A stretch of 64,000 nucleotides of DNA from Beta vulgaris subsp. vulgaris (taxonomy: Eukaryota > Streptophyta > Magnoliopsida > Caryophyllales > Amaranthaceae). The DNA is taken from NCBI RefSeq assembly GCF_026745355.1, contig NC_079209.1, positions 33,786,236 through 33,850,235 on the forward strand. Direction: 5' to 3'. Under the pieces are notes generated by a model. It saw only the letters and a program-made list of their open reading frames with translations, was not told the origin of the DNA and did not search any database. This document shows positions 1-11,263 of this stretch, one piece after another (within the stretch, counting starts at the first letter, position 1; each line of letters begins with the position of its first letter). A program made the position numbers and the translations under genes.

Positions 1-1077
1 TTTAGAATTCTCAGTTTGTCAAACATCGGAAATGAAATAGAGAGGAGGTGAAAGAAGGGGGCCGAAACAGGGGAGGCGACAGAGGAGGTGAGGGAGTTTT
101 GTGATGCTGGCTGTTTTTCAGTGGCTCGACGGCCGGAGAGAAACGCCGGGCAGAGGCTGGGTGCGGGTTGTGGTGGTTCGCGCGGGTCGCGACAGCAGGG
201 GTCAGGGGATACGCGAAGGGAGAGAACATGGCTGGTGGTTGGTGTTTGTCGCGGTGGTTGGCCACGATTCAGGTGGTTTCGATTGGTGGTATGTTTCGGG
301 CAGTTGTATGGGTGGCGAAGGTGGCGGTTTTCGATGGAGAAAAGAAACAAAGGAGTTGTGTTTGGTGGTTTGAATTTCATTTTTAATTTGCAAAACAAAA
401 ATTGAGAAATCAAGAAGAAGAGAAAGGAATTGAAGCAACCTTTTTGAATTGTTTGCTTGATTCAATTGGTGAGTGAAGTTCAGTGTTTATAGAGGAATTT
501 GGTCAGAAAATTTGAGCTTGGTCAAGCTCCATTAATGGTGGAAGTGAGGTGTGAGGGCTATAGTGTTTAGCCTTTGAATATTTATCCCTAAAAATCTGAT
601 TTTGTGGATTGGAATTCAACTCTACTGACAAGAATTGTAAATTTTGTTTACCATTTGGCTACTTTGGAGCTGTTGAATCAGACGAAGAAGAAGGGAGGGG
701 AAGAAGATGGAAATCAGTTTCCTATTTCTTTTTATTTTGTTTTTATTTTATCTTTTTCTTATTTTGGCTAAATGACGTGGTTTATGGACTTGGACTTGAT
801 ATTTGGTTTTGGATTGCTAACAAGGATCGACAACTTGAACAAAATACCCACAACCAAAAGTAAAGGGTTTAATTAATTAGAAATAATTGAAATGAATAAT
901 AAAACAAGTAAATGATTTAATTTTAAACTTGTTAAATAAATCAAAAATAAATGAAATCATTATTTTAATAAACATAGTTATCAAATAAAATCGTATTATC
1001 ATAAAAATAAATTTAAGTAGAATAATATTAAATTTTAATAAATAATAAAATAACCTTTGAAAATTCGGGGTATTACA
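1..1077 (-). mobile_element. Chromovirus-type gypsy LTR, truncated by window edge
   Basis: The right end is GGGGTATTACA at 1067-1077, so on the minus strand the piece begins TGTAATACCCCGAATTTT, the usual start of plant Tekay/Del-type LTRs. Minus-strand order from this end is an AT-rich part (865-1077) followed by a pyrimidine/GC-rich stretch (about 40-350), resembling the U3-then-R/leader layout of the related LTR at 58,594. Short ORFs here are low-complexity and not credible. The other end lies outside the window, so complete LTR versus fragment cannot be decided. The five bases after it are GAAAA. Confidence 0.5.
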
Positions 1078-2540
1078 GAAAACCCTTAAGGGGACTTAGG
1101 CAAAAGTCGGGGCATCTTGTCATTCATCAACCTGAACAACGAATGGTCCGATTTAGCTAAAGATATGTAGGAAACCTCACCTGAGGTCCGACCGCTTTAT
1201 ACCAAACCAAACCAAACCTACATTATTATCCGCCCTTGCCAAGACCTTCTCTAAATTTATGCCTAATTCATTGCAAATGGCTCCAAATCAAAATGCTCAG
1301 TTGCCATTTAAAATATTAACTGTTATAACTGGTCTGATTCCATCGTGGATATGTAGGCAACCTCTTTTAAGGCCCGACCATTTTAATTCAAAACATATTT
1401 TAAGGCTCGCTTAGGACCATGAGAAAAGTGCGATCGCCCAAAAAATCATGAATTTTCAATGCTCATACCTACCCATAGAACTAGACTTGAATTTGAACCT
1501 CCCTCATTAGCCTACCTTATCGTGTAAGTCGATTTATTATGGCTCTTCCTTTTTACTATTATGATCCCTTGCCATTTTCTTAGCTACATTATTGCTTCTA
1601 AGCCAACCTTAGCATAAGCTTTCAACACTCAGCGCTATGACGCGCCTCATCATTCGAGTGTTCCTTTATTTGGCCTTTTTTGTCTTCTCACCTTAGAAGC
1701 CCTATATGGAATCCTTGGTCGAAACTTCCACTGAGCGTGACGAGATATATTTAAAATCGGCCAATCAAATTGGATAATTCATCAACTCTATCTTACTGGG
1801 AGCTTCTTCACTAGTACACCCAGAAAATTATAGGCTATAAGTCTAAGCCTATTGTAATAAGAACTTCATTACAAGTTCATACATGAAATCTTAGGTTTTA
1901 AAACCCATACTGATACAAGATTGAACCTACTTTATGGGCTCACTTAGGCCCTTGGCATACAAAGCTCAAAGCATATACAACTCAAGCGATATAATACTCG
2001 TTCTATTACGTATTCCAAATCCAACACAATCTATTAACTGAATAGATCATCATTACTCCATGTGTACCTCGATAATGACTTCATTACGAGTCAATACAAA
2101 ACATTGTGGGCTCCAGACTCATACGAGATCCTAACTAGTTTACGAGCTGACTTAGGCACATAACAATTACAACACATTTTTAAGCAAGCATAACTTATGT
2201 GGATCATCCTTGGGGGCTTCCCCGTTTCTCCTCTGCATCTGCATCATCCAAACAACGTTTCAAGCATTGCATCCTTTGTCCATAACCATAGGATCCTAGC
2301 ATCAATCATCAAGTCACAAACACACACACACACATGTATGCACACACGATAATACCTTTAAGCCCAAAGTATTAAAGGTAACTCTTTATAGGTTAGTGGT
2401 GTAAGTACCACAAGGATTTGAAGAAATCCCTCTATAACTTAGCGGATCAGGGAAATATGAACCGCTACCTTAAGCAACTAAAAGAGAAAAAGGGAATGTA
2501 AAAGGTAGAACAGACGAACAGCGGGCCCACGGAGGGGTTC
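1078..2540. other. Non-coding Tat-type gypsy sequence
   Basis: About 1.4 kb without a credible ORF. It contains two degenerate copies of a phrase like GATATGTAGGCAACCTC followed by GGCCCGACC (around 1,163 and 1,350), a signature I associate with LTR/leader regions of Tat-lineage gypsy elements. A short CA microsatellite with TG/CA flanks lies at about 2,318-2,348. It probably belongs to the element whose pol begins just downstream; no LTR boundary, primer site or gag could be placed. Confidence 0.35.
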
Positions 2541-4538
2541 ATAGGGGTCATAGTCGGTGGTATTGCATCGGGAGGCCCAATGACGCGAAGCCCATCTACA
2601 AAGTCTCAAGCACCAAGTGCTTGACGTCCATCAGCACCGACCCGATTGCCTTCTATTGGCGTTTGGCTAATCCATTCGGACTCTCCACACACCACATGAT
2701 GACCCACTGGTAAGCAACTAAAGGTGGTTAACACAATGGTCAAAAGGGTGCTAGTAGAGAGTGGGTTGTCCGCCGACATAATCACCTGCCTTAGAAAATT
2801 GAAATACAATGAGAAGGATGTAACACCCTATATCAGCCACTCATAGGCTTCGGGGGGAATTTTTTGCACCAATTCGGATCCATAAAGCTATCCACTCTGA
2901 TGGGGGAGAAAGGTAAGGGGAGAAACCTACTGATTGACATCCTAGTGGTGGACATCCCTCTGCCATATAATGTTATAATGGGGAGGCCGACTATGAACAT
3001 AGTTAAAGCTGTACTTTCGATCTACAAGCTCTTCATGCAGTTCGAAAAAACGAGGTAAGGTCGAAAAGTTTTATGGAGATCAGCATGCAACAAGGGAATG
3101 TTATGTCAACAGCCTCAAATACAAGGTCGACGTTCAAGAGGACTAGAAAAAGAGAAAGCGAGAGGAGAATCAGCCAACAAGTGGACTCGGGGTTTAAATC
3201 ACTGAAAATCATAAACTATACGAGCGCCCTCAACCAACCGAAGACGATGAAGAGGTTGTCATCGACAAAGAGCTCTGTCGGACGCTGAGGGTAGGCAAAG
3301 CATGGGCATGCTCTTTTAAGCTTCCTGGATGCAAATTCTAGGTACCATCGAATTTCGATGGCCGAACAACACGGGGTCCATACTGCCTTCTTTACAAACT
3401 AAGGCGTGTTCTGTTATAAAAAGATGCCCTTCGGACTCATGAATGCAAGGACTACATACTAGCGAACGGTTCACAAGATGTTAAACGACTAGCTTGGTCG
3501 GAATATTGAAGTATATGCTAACGACATGATGGTCAAAAGCAAAAAGCCTAGAGGGATCATCCCTCAAACTTAAAGGAGACCCTCGGAACCTTGAGGCGGT
3601 ACCATATGATGTTGAATCCGAAGAAGTGCGTTGTTGGAGGGAAATGTCTCGGATTCTTTGTGGATTAGTGAGGAATTGATGCCAACCCGGACAAGATAAA
3701 GGCAGTTATGATAATGGAATCCTCTCCGAATGTACGAAAGGTGCAAAGTTTAATCGGTTGTTTGGCAGCTCTTGGACACTTCCTCTCCAGGTCATCCGAC
3801 AAAAGCCTTCACTTCTTTAAGGCCCTGAAAAGAAAAGAGTTCACGTGGGACGAAGAAGTTGAACAAGCCTTCATCTCCCTCAAAACACACCTATCAACCC
3901 TCCCTAAGCTGATCTCTCCCTTCACGAGGGAAACCTTGTTCATATACTTGGTTGTATAAGAAAATGCGCTCAACGCCGTTCTAGTAGCCGAAAGAGACGA
4001 AAAATAACACATGGTCTACTTTATATTCCACACCTTCAAAGGGGAGGAGGCTAAATACACTGAAGCAGAGAAGGTGGTTTTCGCCTTGGTAATGGTCAGT
4101 CGGAAGCTAAAACCTTACTTCGAAGCCCACCAAATCAAGGTCCTCACTAGACAACCGCTCTGAAAACTGAACGAGAGCAGGAATCACTCTAGTCTTTGGA
4201 TAACTAGCAGACTTCGGACTGGAATAAGAGCCAAGAAAGGCCATCAAAGCCGAAGCCTTGAAATATTTGATAATAGAATGCACCATAGGCCCCCAGTCAG
4301 TGAGCTAGATAGTTTCGGGTTGCTGGTAAATGGGTCATCCACAAAGACACGATGTAGAGTCGAGCTAGTAATCAAACATATTGTTGGAGAAAATATGGAA
4401 TATGCCATCAAGTTTGAATTCTTGGGGTCTAACAATGAAGCAGAGTACGAAGCCCTCATACTCGGAACTCCAACATTGTATATTGGACGAATTCACGGAT
4501 ATTAAAGCAAAATCCGACTCACGACTCATAGTGGGTAA
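2541..4538 (+). pseudogene. Tat-type Ty3/gypsy pol, 5' part (protease, RT, RNase H)
   Basis: Remnant polyprotein in shifting frames. The aspartic protease is at about 2,720-3,058: a degenerate active site (RVLVESGLSADII, Asp replaced by Glu) and the C-terminal phrase YNVIMGRPTMN. RT traces follow at 3,290-3,700, with FGLMNA and then VYANDMMVKSK, where the usual YVDD core reads YAND. The segment LNPKKC leads into NPDKIKAV and the RT/RNase H connection (3,708-3,959). The second, archaeal-type RNase H typical of Tat elements follows at 4,270-4,538 (NNEAEYEALI, then SDSRLIVG). The reading stops at the copia insertion and resumes at 13,972. Much of the RT fingers region is missing. Many stops; not functional. 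Confidence 0.85.
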
Positions 4539-4543
4539 GGTAT
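4539..4543. repeat. Target-site duplication GGTAT, left
   Basis: GGTAT directly precedes the copia LTR start; the same five bases follow the right LTR at 13,967-13,971. It marks the insertion point of the Sirevirus-like element in the Tat RNase H gene. Confidence 0.95.
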
Positions 4544-5692
4544 TGTTATTTCACTATTTTGATAATCACATATAATTAAAGTTTACATATTTTTAGTTCA
4601 TTAATTCGGTTTTTAGTTTTCTTGTTAGAAGTAATTTGTTTATGTCTTAGATTTATTTCTCCAGTTTATTTTGTTACGTTTTAATTAGTGTAATTATCTT
4701 TAGGTTTTACAAATAAAATAATAAATACTGTATGAAGATTTGATTAAGTGTTTAATCAAGTTTAAAGTTATTTATAATTTATTTGTGTTATCCGATTAAT
4801 ATTATGGATGTAACAAATGAAATTTATTAAGATTCCATAATATTGTTTTTAGTTAAGTGTTTGTGCAGCATCTAAGGTTACCTAAAATCTAGGAGCCGCA
4901 AAACACTAACCTAAGGAGGCGCTAACAAGGTGAACGTGGAGGTAGTTCCTATAATTTAGGAACCGCAACAACCTAGCTATTTGTGAGGCGTGTGAACATG
5001 GAGAAGTGGCTGAGATCGTGGCCAAGATCGTGGAAGCCAAACTGAACAAACTATCAACGGTAAAACTACAACGGAAAGATCATGGAGAAGTAGCTGAAGC
5101 TACGTGTGATCATGGAGAAGTTTTTGAAGAAAATCGTGGAGAAGTGCTTGAGAAATTAGCTCTCTACAAATAGGCATTTGTAACGGATCTTTTAGTAATA
5201 CTTTCAGAATTTTATGTAATATTCTTAGAGAAAGTACATTCGGTTTTCTTCTTCTTAGAAATTGATGTATTATATATTGGGTTGAGTGAATTTAAGTCTA
5301 TAATCAATTTGAGAGAAAAAGAGAAAGAGAAGAAGAAAAGAGAAAAGGCTTTGAGTGAAGTCAAGGGAGAAGTCAACTGTTCAGGGGAACAGGCTGACAG
5401 GGAACCAGTTCCTAGAGGAACAGAGTTGGTCCGAGTTTAGGTTGTAAAAAGAGAGTCTTTTGGCCTAAAAGTTATTAAAGAGAATTGAGTCAAAATCCTC
5501 GTGGTCAAGGTTTTTCTTCCTATTGGCCTAGGAAGTTTTCCTTGTAAAAATTTGTGTTCCTATTCTTTCTAATTCATGCAATTATTTCTTTCTTATTATT
5601 CATCTTCTATTTCGCAAAAAGTTTGAAAATCTCTCCAACTACAATTCACCCCCCCCCTTTGTAGTTGCTTAAGTGTTTGTCCAAGACTAAAA
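4544..5692 (+). repeat. 5' LTR of Sirevirus-like copia element
   Basis: It begins TGTTATTTCACTATTTTG and ends CCAAGACTAAAA where the right copy ends CCAAGACTAACA, so the terminal CA has mutated to AA. About 1,149 bp. It carries a degenerate set of ATCRTGGAGAAGT-like repeats (about 4,996-5,150) and, close to the 3' end, the palindrome AACTACAA / TTGTAGTT around a C-run (5,637-5,666). Confidence 0.95.
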
Positions 5693-5705
5693 TGTATCAG
5701 AGCCT
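5693..5705 (+). promoter_or_regulatory. Primer-binding site, tRNA-Met initiator type
   Basis: TGTATCAGAGCCT directly follows the LTR. It matches the common plant copia primer site TGGTATCAGAGC with one G missing. It is where the initiator tRNA would prime minus-strand DNA synthesis. Confidence 0.8.
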
Positions 5706-5752
5706 AGTTTCTCCAAAATCAGTTAACACTGAGGAGCTAGTTCCTGGAAACG

Positions 5753-6692
5753 ATGAACACATCAGGAGAAAGATTGGAAGAAGGTTACTCAACTCAGCGT
5801 CCACCCATGTTTAATGGCAAGTATTATCCATACTGGAAGAATCTATGGAAATTTTTATCAAGGCGAAAATTATCAAGTTTGGAGAGTAATAGAGATTGGT
5901 GACTTTGAATCACAGAGAAAAATGAAAAAGGTGAAGACATCCCAAGCCTCTCTCAAATTTGATAAAGATGACTTCGACAAGATGGAGATGAACAACTTGG
6001 CCAAGAAAATTCTTCATGCGGTCTTGGTCCCCATGAACACAATGGTCATGGGATGCAAGTCAGCCAAGCAAATGTGGGAACTTCTCAAGTTACTCACGAA
6101 GGAACAAAGAAGTCAAGAGATCAAAGATTGACATGCTCATGCACAAATATGAGCTATTTCAAATGAAGCCTAAGGAGTCTGTTCAAGAGATGCACAAGAT
6201 TCTCACATCATAAATGAGCTTGAATCTCTAGGAAGATCATCACTCCCGAGGAACAAGTACGTAAAGTTCTAGAAGTCTTCCTCAGATGAAAAATGGATGG
6301 CAAAGGTTACTGCCTTGCTCGAAACTAAAGATTTCACCACATTCAATATCGAGCAACTTTCCGTTCCTTGTTAACTCATGAAATCCATCTAGGAACTCAT
6401 GAAGTTGACTCTAGAGACCTAAGGCTTCGGCTCTCAAGTTCGATGATCTGGAGGATTCAGATACTGATGATGAAGAGGCAGCACTGATCGTGAAAAGATT
6501 CAAAAAGTTCTTCAACAAGAACTACAAAGGGAAGAATATGAAAAAGTCAGGAAAGCTAAGCTGTCACAAGTGTGGAAGTCCGGATCACTTCATAAAGGAA
6601 TGCCCTCTCTGGGAAAATGAAAAAGCAAAGGAAAGTAAGGAAAGGGAAAGGAACAAAAAACCTTTCTCAAAAGTTGATATAGAACCATGGTA
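5753..6692 (+). pseudogene. Copia gag (UBN2-type) with zinc knuckle
   Basis: The start is placed at ATG 5,753 (MNTSGERLEEGYS), which opens with the familiar Sirevirus gag N-terminus including RPPMFNGKYYPYWKN. A frameshift near 5,835 moves the reading to the frame containing ENYQVWRVIEIGDFE, then DDFDKMEMNNLAKKIL and MGCKSAKQMWELL. Further shifts separate the DMLMHKYELFQMKPKES part. A retroviral CCHC knuckle, CHKCGSPDHFIKECPLW, lies at about 6,562-6,612. Gag would form the virus-like particle and bind RNA; this copy cannot make the full protein. Confidence 0.88.
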
Positions 6693-7500
6693 GCTGCATG
6701 GGGAGAATCGATTCAGACGAGGAGCAGGAACAACCAGAAGAGGAGACAACTCACTTATGTCTCATGGCAAAAACAGACGAAGAAGAAGACTTGCCAAACA
6801 ACAAGGTACGTATAAATGTTATTGAAGAAGATTAAAAGAACTTTCAAAGAATCAATTAATAAAACTACTTTTGGAAACCTTAGATGACTACAAGGCATTT
6901 GGTTAGAGAAGAAAATTTAGAAAAAGCCTTAGAAGTCACCAAAGGTCATTCAAATTGGTTTAAACCGTGAATGCAAACATTGAGGAAAGATTCTTTGAAG
7001 TCTTTGATGAAAACCGACGTATTCGAGAAGCTTTTGAAAATGCTAAAAATGAAAACTACTTCTTGAATATGGAAATGGCTGAATTGAAACTATTCGTTCC
7101 TGAAGGAACCAGTTCCTCTATAAATACCAGATCCGAGTTCGAAAAGTTAAAATTCGAACATGAAAAAGTTTTGAGTAAATATCAAGTACTTAAAGAGAAA
7201 ATAGAATCTTCAAGAACGACTCTTCCTGATCCAGTAAGCTGGATACAAAAATATAAAAATGAAGGAAGAAGTGGGCTAGGTTTCAATCACAAGAAGAAAA
7301 ACAAAATGAAAAAATATGTTGATCTTCCAAGCACCGAATATGTCTTACTGTGGGAACAGTGGACACTTAGTGTCTGACTGTTCCTCCAGAGAAGAACATA
7401 TTGAAATGAACACCCACTTAGTTAAACAAGTTTGGAAAGTTAAGAGAAATACAGCCCGACAGAGGAACCCAAGTAAACTGGGTTCCTACCACTGACTGAT
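6693..7500 (+). pseudogene. Copia gag C-terminal coiled coil and second knuckle
   Basis: An open stretch at 6,967-7,377 encodes about 136 residues rich in Glu, Lys and Asn with heptad-like spacing, consistent with the coiled coil seen in Sirevirus gag-pol linkers. It contains FVPEGTSSSI, an echo of the GTTCCT/AGGAAC repeats scattered through the element. Shifted by one frame at about 7,340-7,390 is a second knuckle-like segment, CGNSGHLVSDC. No enzyme is encoded here. Acidic residues between 6,715 and 6,800 continue the gag reading. Confidence 0.7.
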
Positions 7501-7800
7501 TGCTTTGATGCAGGCTAAAGTAGGGGGAACAACCTGTGGTACCTCGAAGCGGTTGTTCAAACACATGACAGGAGATAAAGAAATTTCTCTCGCTTTCAGC
7601 CTATGATGGAGGAACTGTGACCTTCGGAGACAATCTTACCGGTAACATAATTGCAATTGGGAAGGTAGGAAAGTCTAAGTCACATTCCATAGACAATGTA
7701 TTTTTGGTCGAGGGTTTAAAACATAATCTGCTTAGTATTTCTCAATTTTGCGACAAAGGGAACAGTGTAAATTTTACTGATGAACATTGTATAGTAAGAA
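7501..7800 (+). pseudogene. Copia aspartic protease remnant
   Basis: Between the second knuckle and integrase is the C-terminal part of a copia protease: a SKRLFKHMTGD-like phrase, then VTFGDNLTGNIIAIGKVG and NVFLVEGLKHNLLSISQFCD. These are characteristic of the protease/integrase linker of Sireviruses. The catalytic D[ST]G could not be read; the region where it should lie, near 7,500-7,540, is frameshifted. Inactive. Confidence 0.75.
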
Positions 7801-8962
7801 ATGCAGGAACAGGTACCAAAAATTCTAGAAGGAACAAGGAAAGGGAACACCTATGTTGTGGATCTCAACCTTGTTCCTAAGAACAATCTAACGTGTTTAA
7901 GTGACGTTGATAATGAACCACTTCTTTGGCATAGGAGATGTGGTCACGCAAGTATGACACTACTCCAAAAGCTAAGTGGTAAAGACTTGGTAGTTGGATT
8001 ACCTACTATCAAAGTCTCAAACCATGAAGTTTGTGGACCCTCGTTCAAATCTAAGAAAATGGTAATCACACAAAGTCCCCTTGAATTGATTCATATGGAC
8101 TTGTGTGCCCTGTTCGAATCCAAAGTCGATCTGGTAAGAGATATGTACTTGTAATATTGATGATTTTTCAAGATACACTTGGGTTATTTTTCTTCATAGC
8201 AAAGATGAAACATTTGATGAATTTGTTAACTTTGCAAAAGAACTCAAAGAATAAGTGGTTTTAAGTTAAAGCACTTGCGTTCTGATCATGGGAAGGAGTT
8301 TGAAAACTCAAAATTTGATGAGTTTTGCAGGCATGAAGGTCTTGATCACAACTTCTCAGCTCCTAGAACCCCACAACAAAATGGCGTAGTAGAACGGAAG
8401 AATCGCACTTTGGAGGACATGGCAAGAACGATGATATGCAAGCAACCTTTCGAAAAATTTCTGGGCTGAAGCTGTGAATACGGCATGCTACATAATCAAT
8501 AGAGTCATGCTAAGACCTATTATCTTGAAGACCCCTTATGAGCTACTTAAAGGAAGAAAACCCAATATCTCATACTTTAGAATCTTTGGTTGTAAATGGT
8601 TTGTACATAACAATGGTAAAGACAATTTAGGAAAGTTTGATGCTAGAAGCGATGAGGCTGTTTTTATTGGATATGCTTTAAGTAGTAAGGCATATAGAGT
8701 TTACAACAAACGAACAATGTGTGTTGAGGAAAGTATCCATGTTATTTTCGATGAAACTAACTCTCTGCAGGAACCAAGTCATGAAAATGACTTTGAAATA
8801 GGACTGACTCGTATTGAGGAGTCAGTAAACATTGATGAGGAACTAACACCTGCAGGAACCGACAAAAAGCATATTTCTGAAGAAGAGATAACTGTTCCTG
8901 ATCCTGATCCTGTTATACAGGAGGAACAGGCAACAGAAATTCATCCTGATAGACGAGACAAA
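7801..8962 (+). pseudogene. Copia integrase
   Basis: The GAG-pre-integrase zinc finger is visible as LLWHRRCGHAS (7,921-7,953). The core follows: an aspartate in LIHMDLCALFE (about 8,088), a second in SDHGKEFEN (about 8,280) and the glutamate in PQQNGVVERKN (about 8,372-8,404), so all three catalytic positions are traceable, but across different frames. The C-terminal domain runs from AEAVNTACYIINRV to VFIGYALSSKAYRVYN and IHVIFDE. An acidic tail rich in PDPDP follows to about 8,962. It would insert the cDNA and make the 5-bp duplication seen at the ends. Confidence 0.9.
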
Positions 8963-9079
8963 TGAAGCTCCTCAACTGGAGGAGCAGACACAAGAGATTT
9001 GAACCAAGACCTTGGAAACACTTAAAATCCCATCCATTGGATTTAATAGTAAGTGATATTGAAAAGGGAACTCAAACGA

Positions 9080-10030
9080 GATCCCAACTGAAAAATTTTG
9101 TGCTTTCCATGCCTTTTTGTCTATGACAGGATCACGAGATCACAATGATGCCCTACTGGAGTCTGACTGGATAAACGCCATGCAAGAGGAACTGAATGAG
9201 TTCAGAGGAACAAGGTCTGGCACCTTGAGACCAAGCCTAAGAACCAAAAGGTAATTGGACTAAAATGGGTCTTCAGGAACAAGCTAGACGAGCATGGAAC
9301 AGTCATAAGAAACAAAGCCAGACTCGTAGCCAAAGGGTATATCAACAAGAAGGTATTGACTTTGATGAAACCTTTGCTCCGTAGCTAGAATAGAAGCAAT
9401 AAGAATTTTGATTGCCTTTGCATCATTCATGGGTTTTAGGTTGTACCAGAATGGACGTCAAATGTGCCTTTTTAAATGGATATTTGATTGAAGACGTCTA
9501 TGTGGAACAACCTCCGGTTTTGAAAACCCGGATCTTCCAAATCATGTCTATAAGCTAGATAAAGCTCTTTATGGGCTTAAGCAAGCTCCTAGATCATGGT
9601 ATGAAAGACTTTCAAAATTCTTACTTTCTAATGTTTTATACGAGGCAAAGTTGATAGGACCCTGTTCCTTCGATCCAAAGGAACAGACATCCTAGTGGTT
9701 CAGATTTATGTGGATGATATAATTTTTGGTGCAACTAACGAATCTCTTTGTAAAGAATTTGCTGAGTTAATGCGTAGTGAATTTGAAATGAGTATGATGG
9801 GAAAATTAAACTTCTTTCTTGGTTTGCAAATCAAGCAAACTGAAAGAGGAACAATGATCCATCAACAAAAATACGTAAAAGAGTTATTGAAAAAATATGG
9901 AATGGATCAAGCAAAAACAAACCATACTCCTATAGGAACAGGTACAAGGTTAGATGAGGATCAAAGTGGTAAGTCCGTAGATCAGAAACTCTATAGAGGT
10001 ATGATTGGTCCTTACTCTATCTAACTGCAA
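9080..10030 (+). pseudogene. Copia reverse transcriptase
   Basis: RVT_2-type RT. DWINAMQEELNEF begins the domain near 9,168. FDETFAP (9,361) follows in a shifted frame, then [22 protein letters not shown] and [15 protein letters not shown] around 9,450-9,610. The catalytic box is intact as QIYVDDIIFGATN (9,701-9,739), and the thumb continues in the open stretch to 10,024 (MGKLNFFLGLQIKQ). At least four frame changes separate these blocks. Confidence 0.9.
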
Positions 10031-10039
10031 GTAGGCCTG

Positions 10040-10647
10040 ATATATCCTTTAGTGTTGGTTTATGTGCAAGATTCCAATCAAATCCTAAGGAATCCCATTT
10101 GACAGCTGTTAAAAGGATTCTTAGATATTTGAAAGGAAGTGATGATCTTTGTTTGTTCTATCCTCGAAGTGACATATTTGATCTAGTAAGCTATTCCGAT
10201 GCTGACTATGCTGGAGACTTGGTGAATCGCAAAAGTACATCTGGTATTATCCAGTTCCTAGGATCAAGCTTGGTTTCTTGGAGCTCAAAGAAACAAAACA
10301 CCGTTGCTCTTTCCACAAAAGAAGCTGAATACGTGGCAGCTGCTGCATGTTGTTCTCAGGTATTGTGGATCAAGCAACAGGTACGTGACTTTGGCATAAA
10401 ATTCAAGTGTGTTCCTATATTTGTGATAACACTAGTGCTATTTGTATTCTCAAGGATCCAGTTCATCATCTAGAGTCAAGCATATTCATATAGACATCAT
10501 TTCCTAAAAGACAATGTAGAGAAGGGATTAGTCAAAGTTGATTTTTGTCCTACTGAAAATCAAATAGCTGACATATTGACTAAACCTCTATCTAGGGACA
10601 GGTTTGAAAAAATACGCTTGGAACTAGGAATGATAAAGATTGTTTAA
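10040..10647 (+). pseudogene. Copia RNase H
   Basis: The open stretch at 10,099-10,473 carries the copia RNase H core: YSDADYAGD, RKSTSGIIQFLG, WSSKKQNTVALSTKEAEYVA. The first Asp and the Glu of the active site are visible. After a shift the usual tail SKHIHID and LADILTKPL-like residues are recognisable up to about 10,640. The domain degrades the RNA template during reverse transcription. It is the end of pol; a non-coding spacer and the extra ORF follow. Confidence 0.9.
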
Positions 10648-11263
10648 ATGTACACAAAATTGTTTCCCCCAAATTGTTTCTTACTAAGTATGTCCTGCAA
10701 TCTTCATGAATTAATTTTCATACACCTAGGGTCAAGTATAAGGACTCAAAATGTCTTTGAATATTACCCTTAGTGTCCTTGCACATATTTGGTATGCATG
10801 TAGTTTGTATATTATGGACACATTTTTATCATATGCAAGAGTAAATATTTTTTATTTTCTACAAATTTTCCTTGTTTCTTTTTCTTTTCACACCTTCTGT
10901 CCAAAAATAAACACATTAATCTGAATTATGCCCAAAATTAAGCATTCAATTAATCTGAAGTTAAGGAGTAACTTCATTAATTGCCTTCCGAAAACCCATA
11001 AACCGCTTCATTAAACCTATCTTTCCACTTCTTTTCACACGGATTCATGATTACTTTATAAACCTAACACATCAAATCACTGACCCTTCATTACTTCTCA
11101 CCCATCAATTCACAAGTCTCTCTCTCTCTCTCTCCAAATTCTTATCTTCAACCTCGCCAAACCTCTGTCAAAAATTTCTAAATGGAATGAGTTGTTGAAA
11201 ATTTTAAAATTTTAAAAATGGTTAAAAATCGTTAGCATAGATGAGAGTCTTTTTGAGACAGAG
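10648..11263 (+). other. Spacer between pol and the extra ORF
   Basis: About 600 bases without coding evidence. It contains a TATA-like TTTATAAAC at about 11,056-11,064 and a CT microsatellite at about 11,118-11,134, an arrangement that could act as an internal promoter/leader for the ORF starting at 11,264. That function is inference only. Confidence 0.35.

Noticed and set aside
11..863. Several ORFs of 62-105 codons on both strands
   Set aside because: GC-biased or low-complexity sequence of an LTR; mutually overlapping frames and no domain.
4244..4459. Minus-strand ORF in the Tat RNase H region
   Set aside because: Shadow frame; the plus strand carries the recognisable NNEAEYEALI domain.
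5693..5705. tRNA-like match at primer sites (also 42,515-42,535, 48,043-48,060 and 54,589-54,608)
   Set aside because: Each is only a short complement to a tRNA 3' end, with no cloverleaf; they are primer-binding sites.
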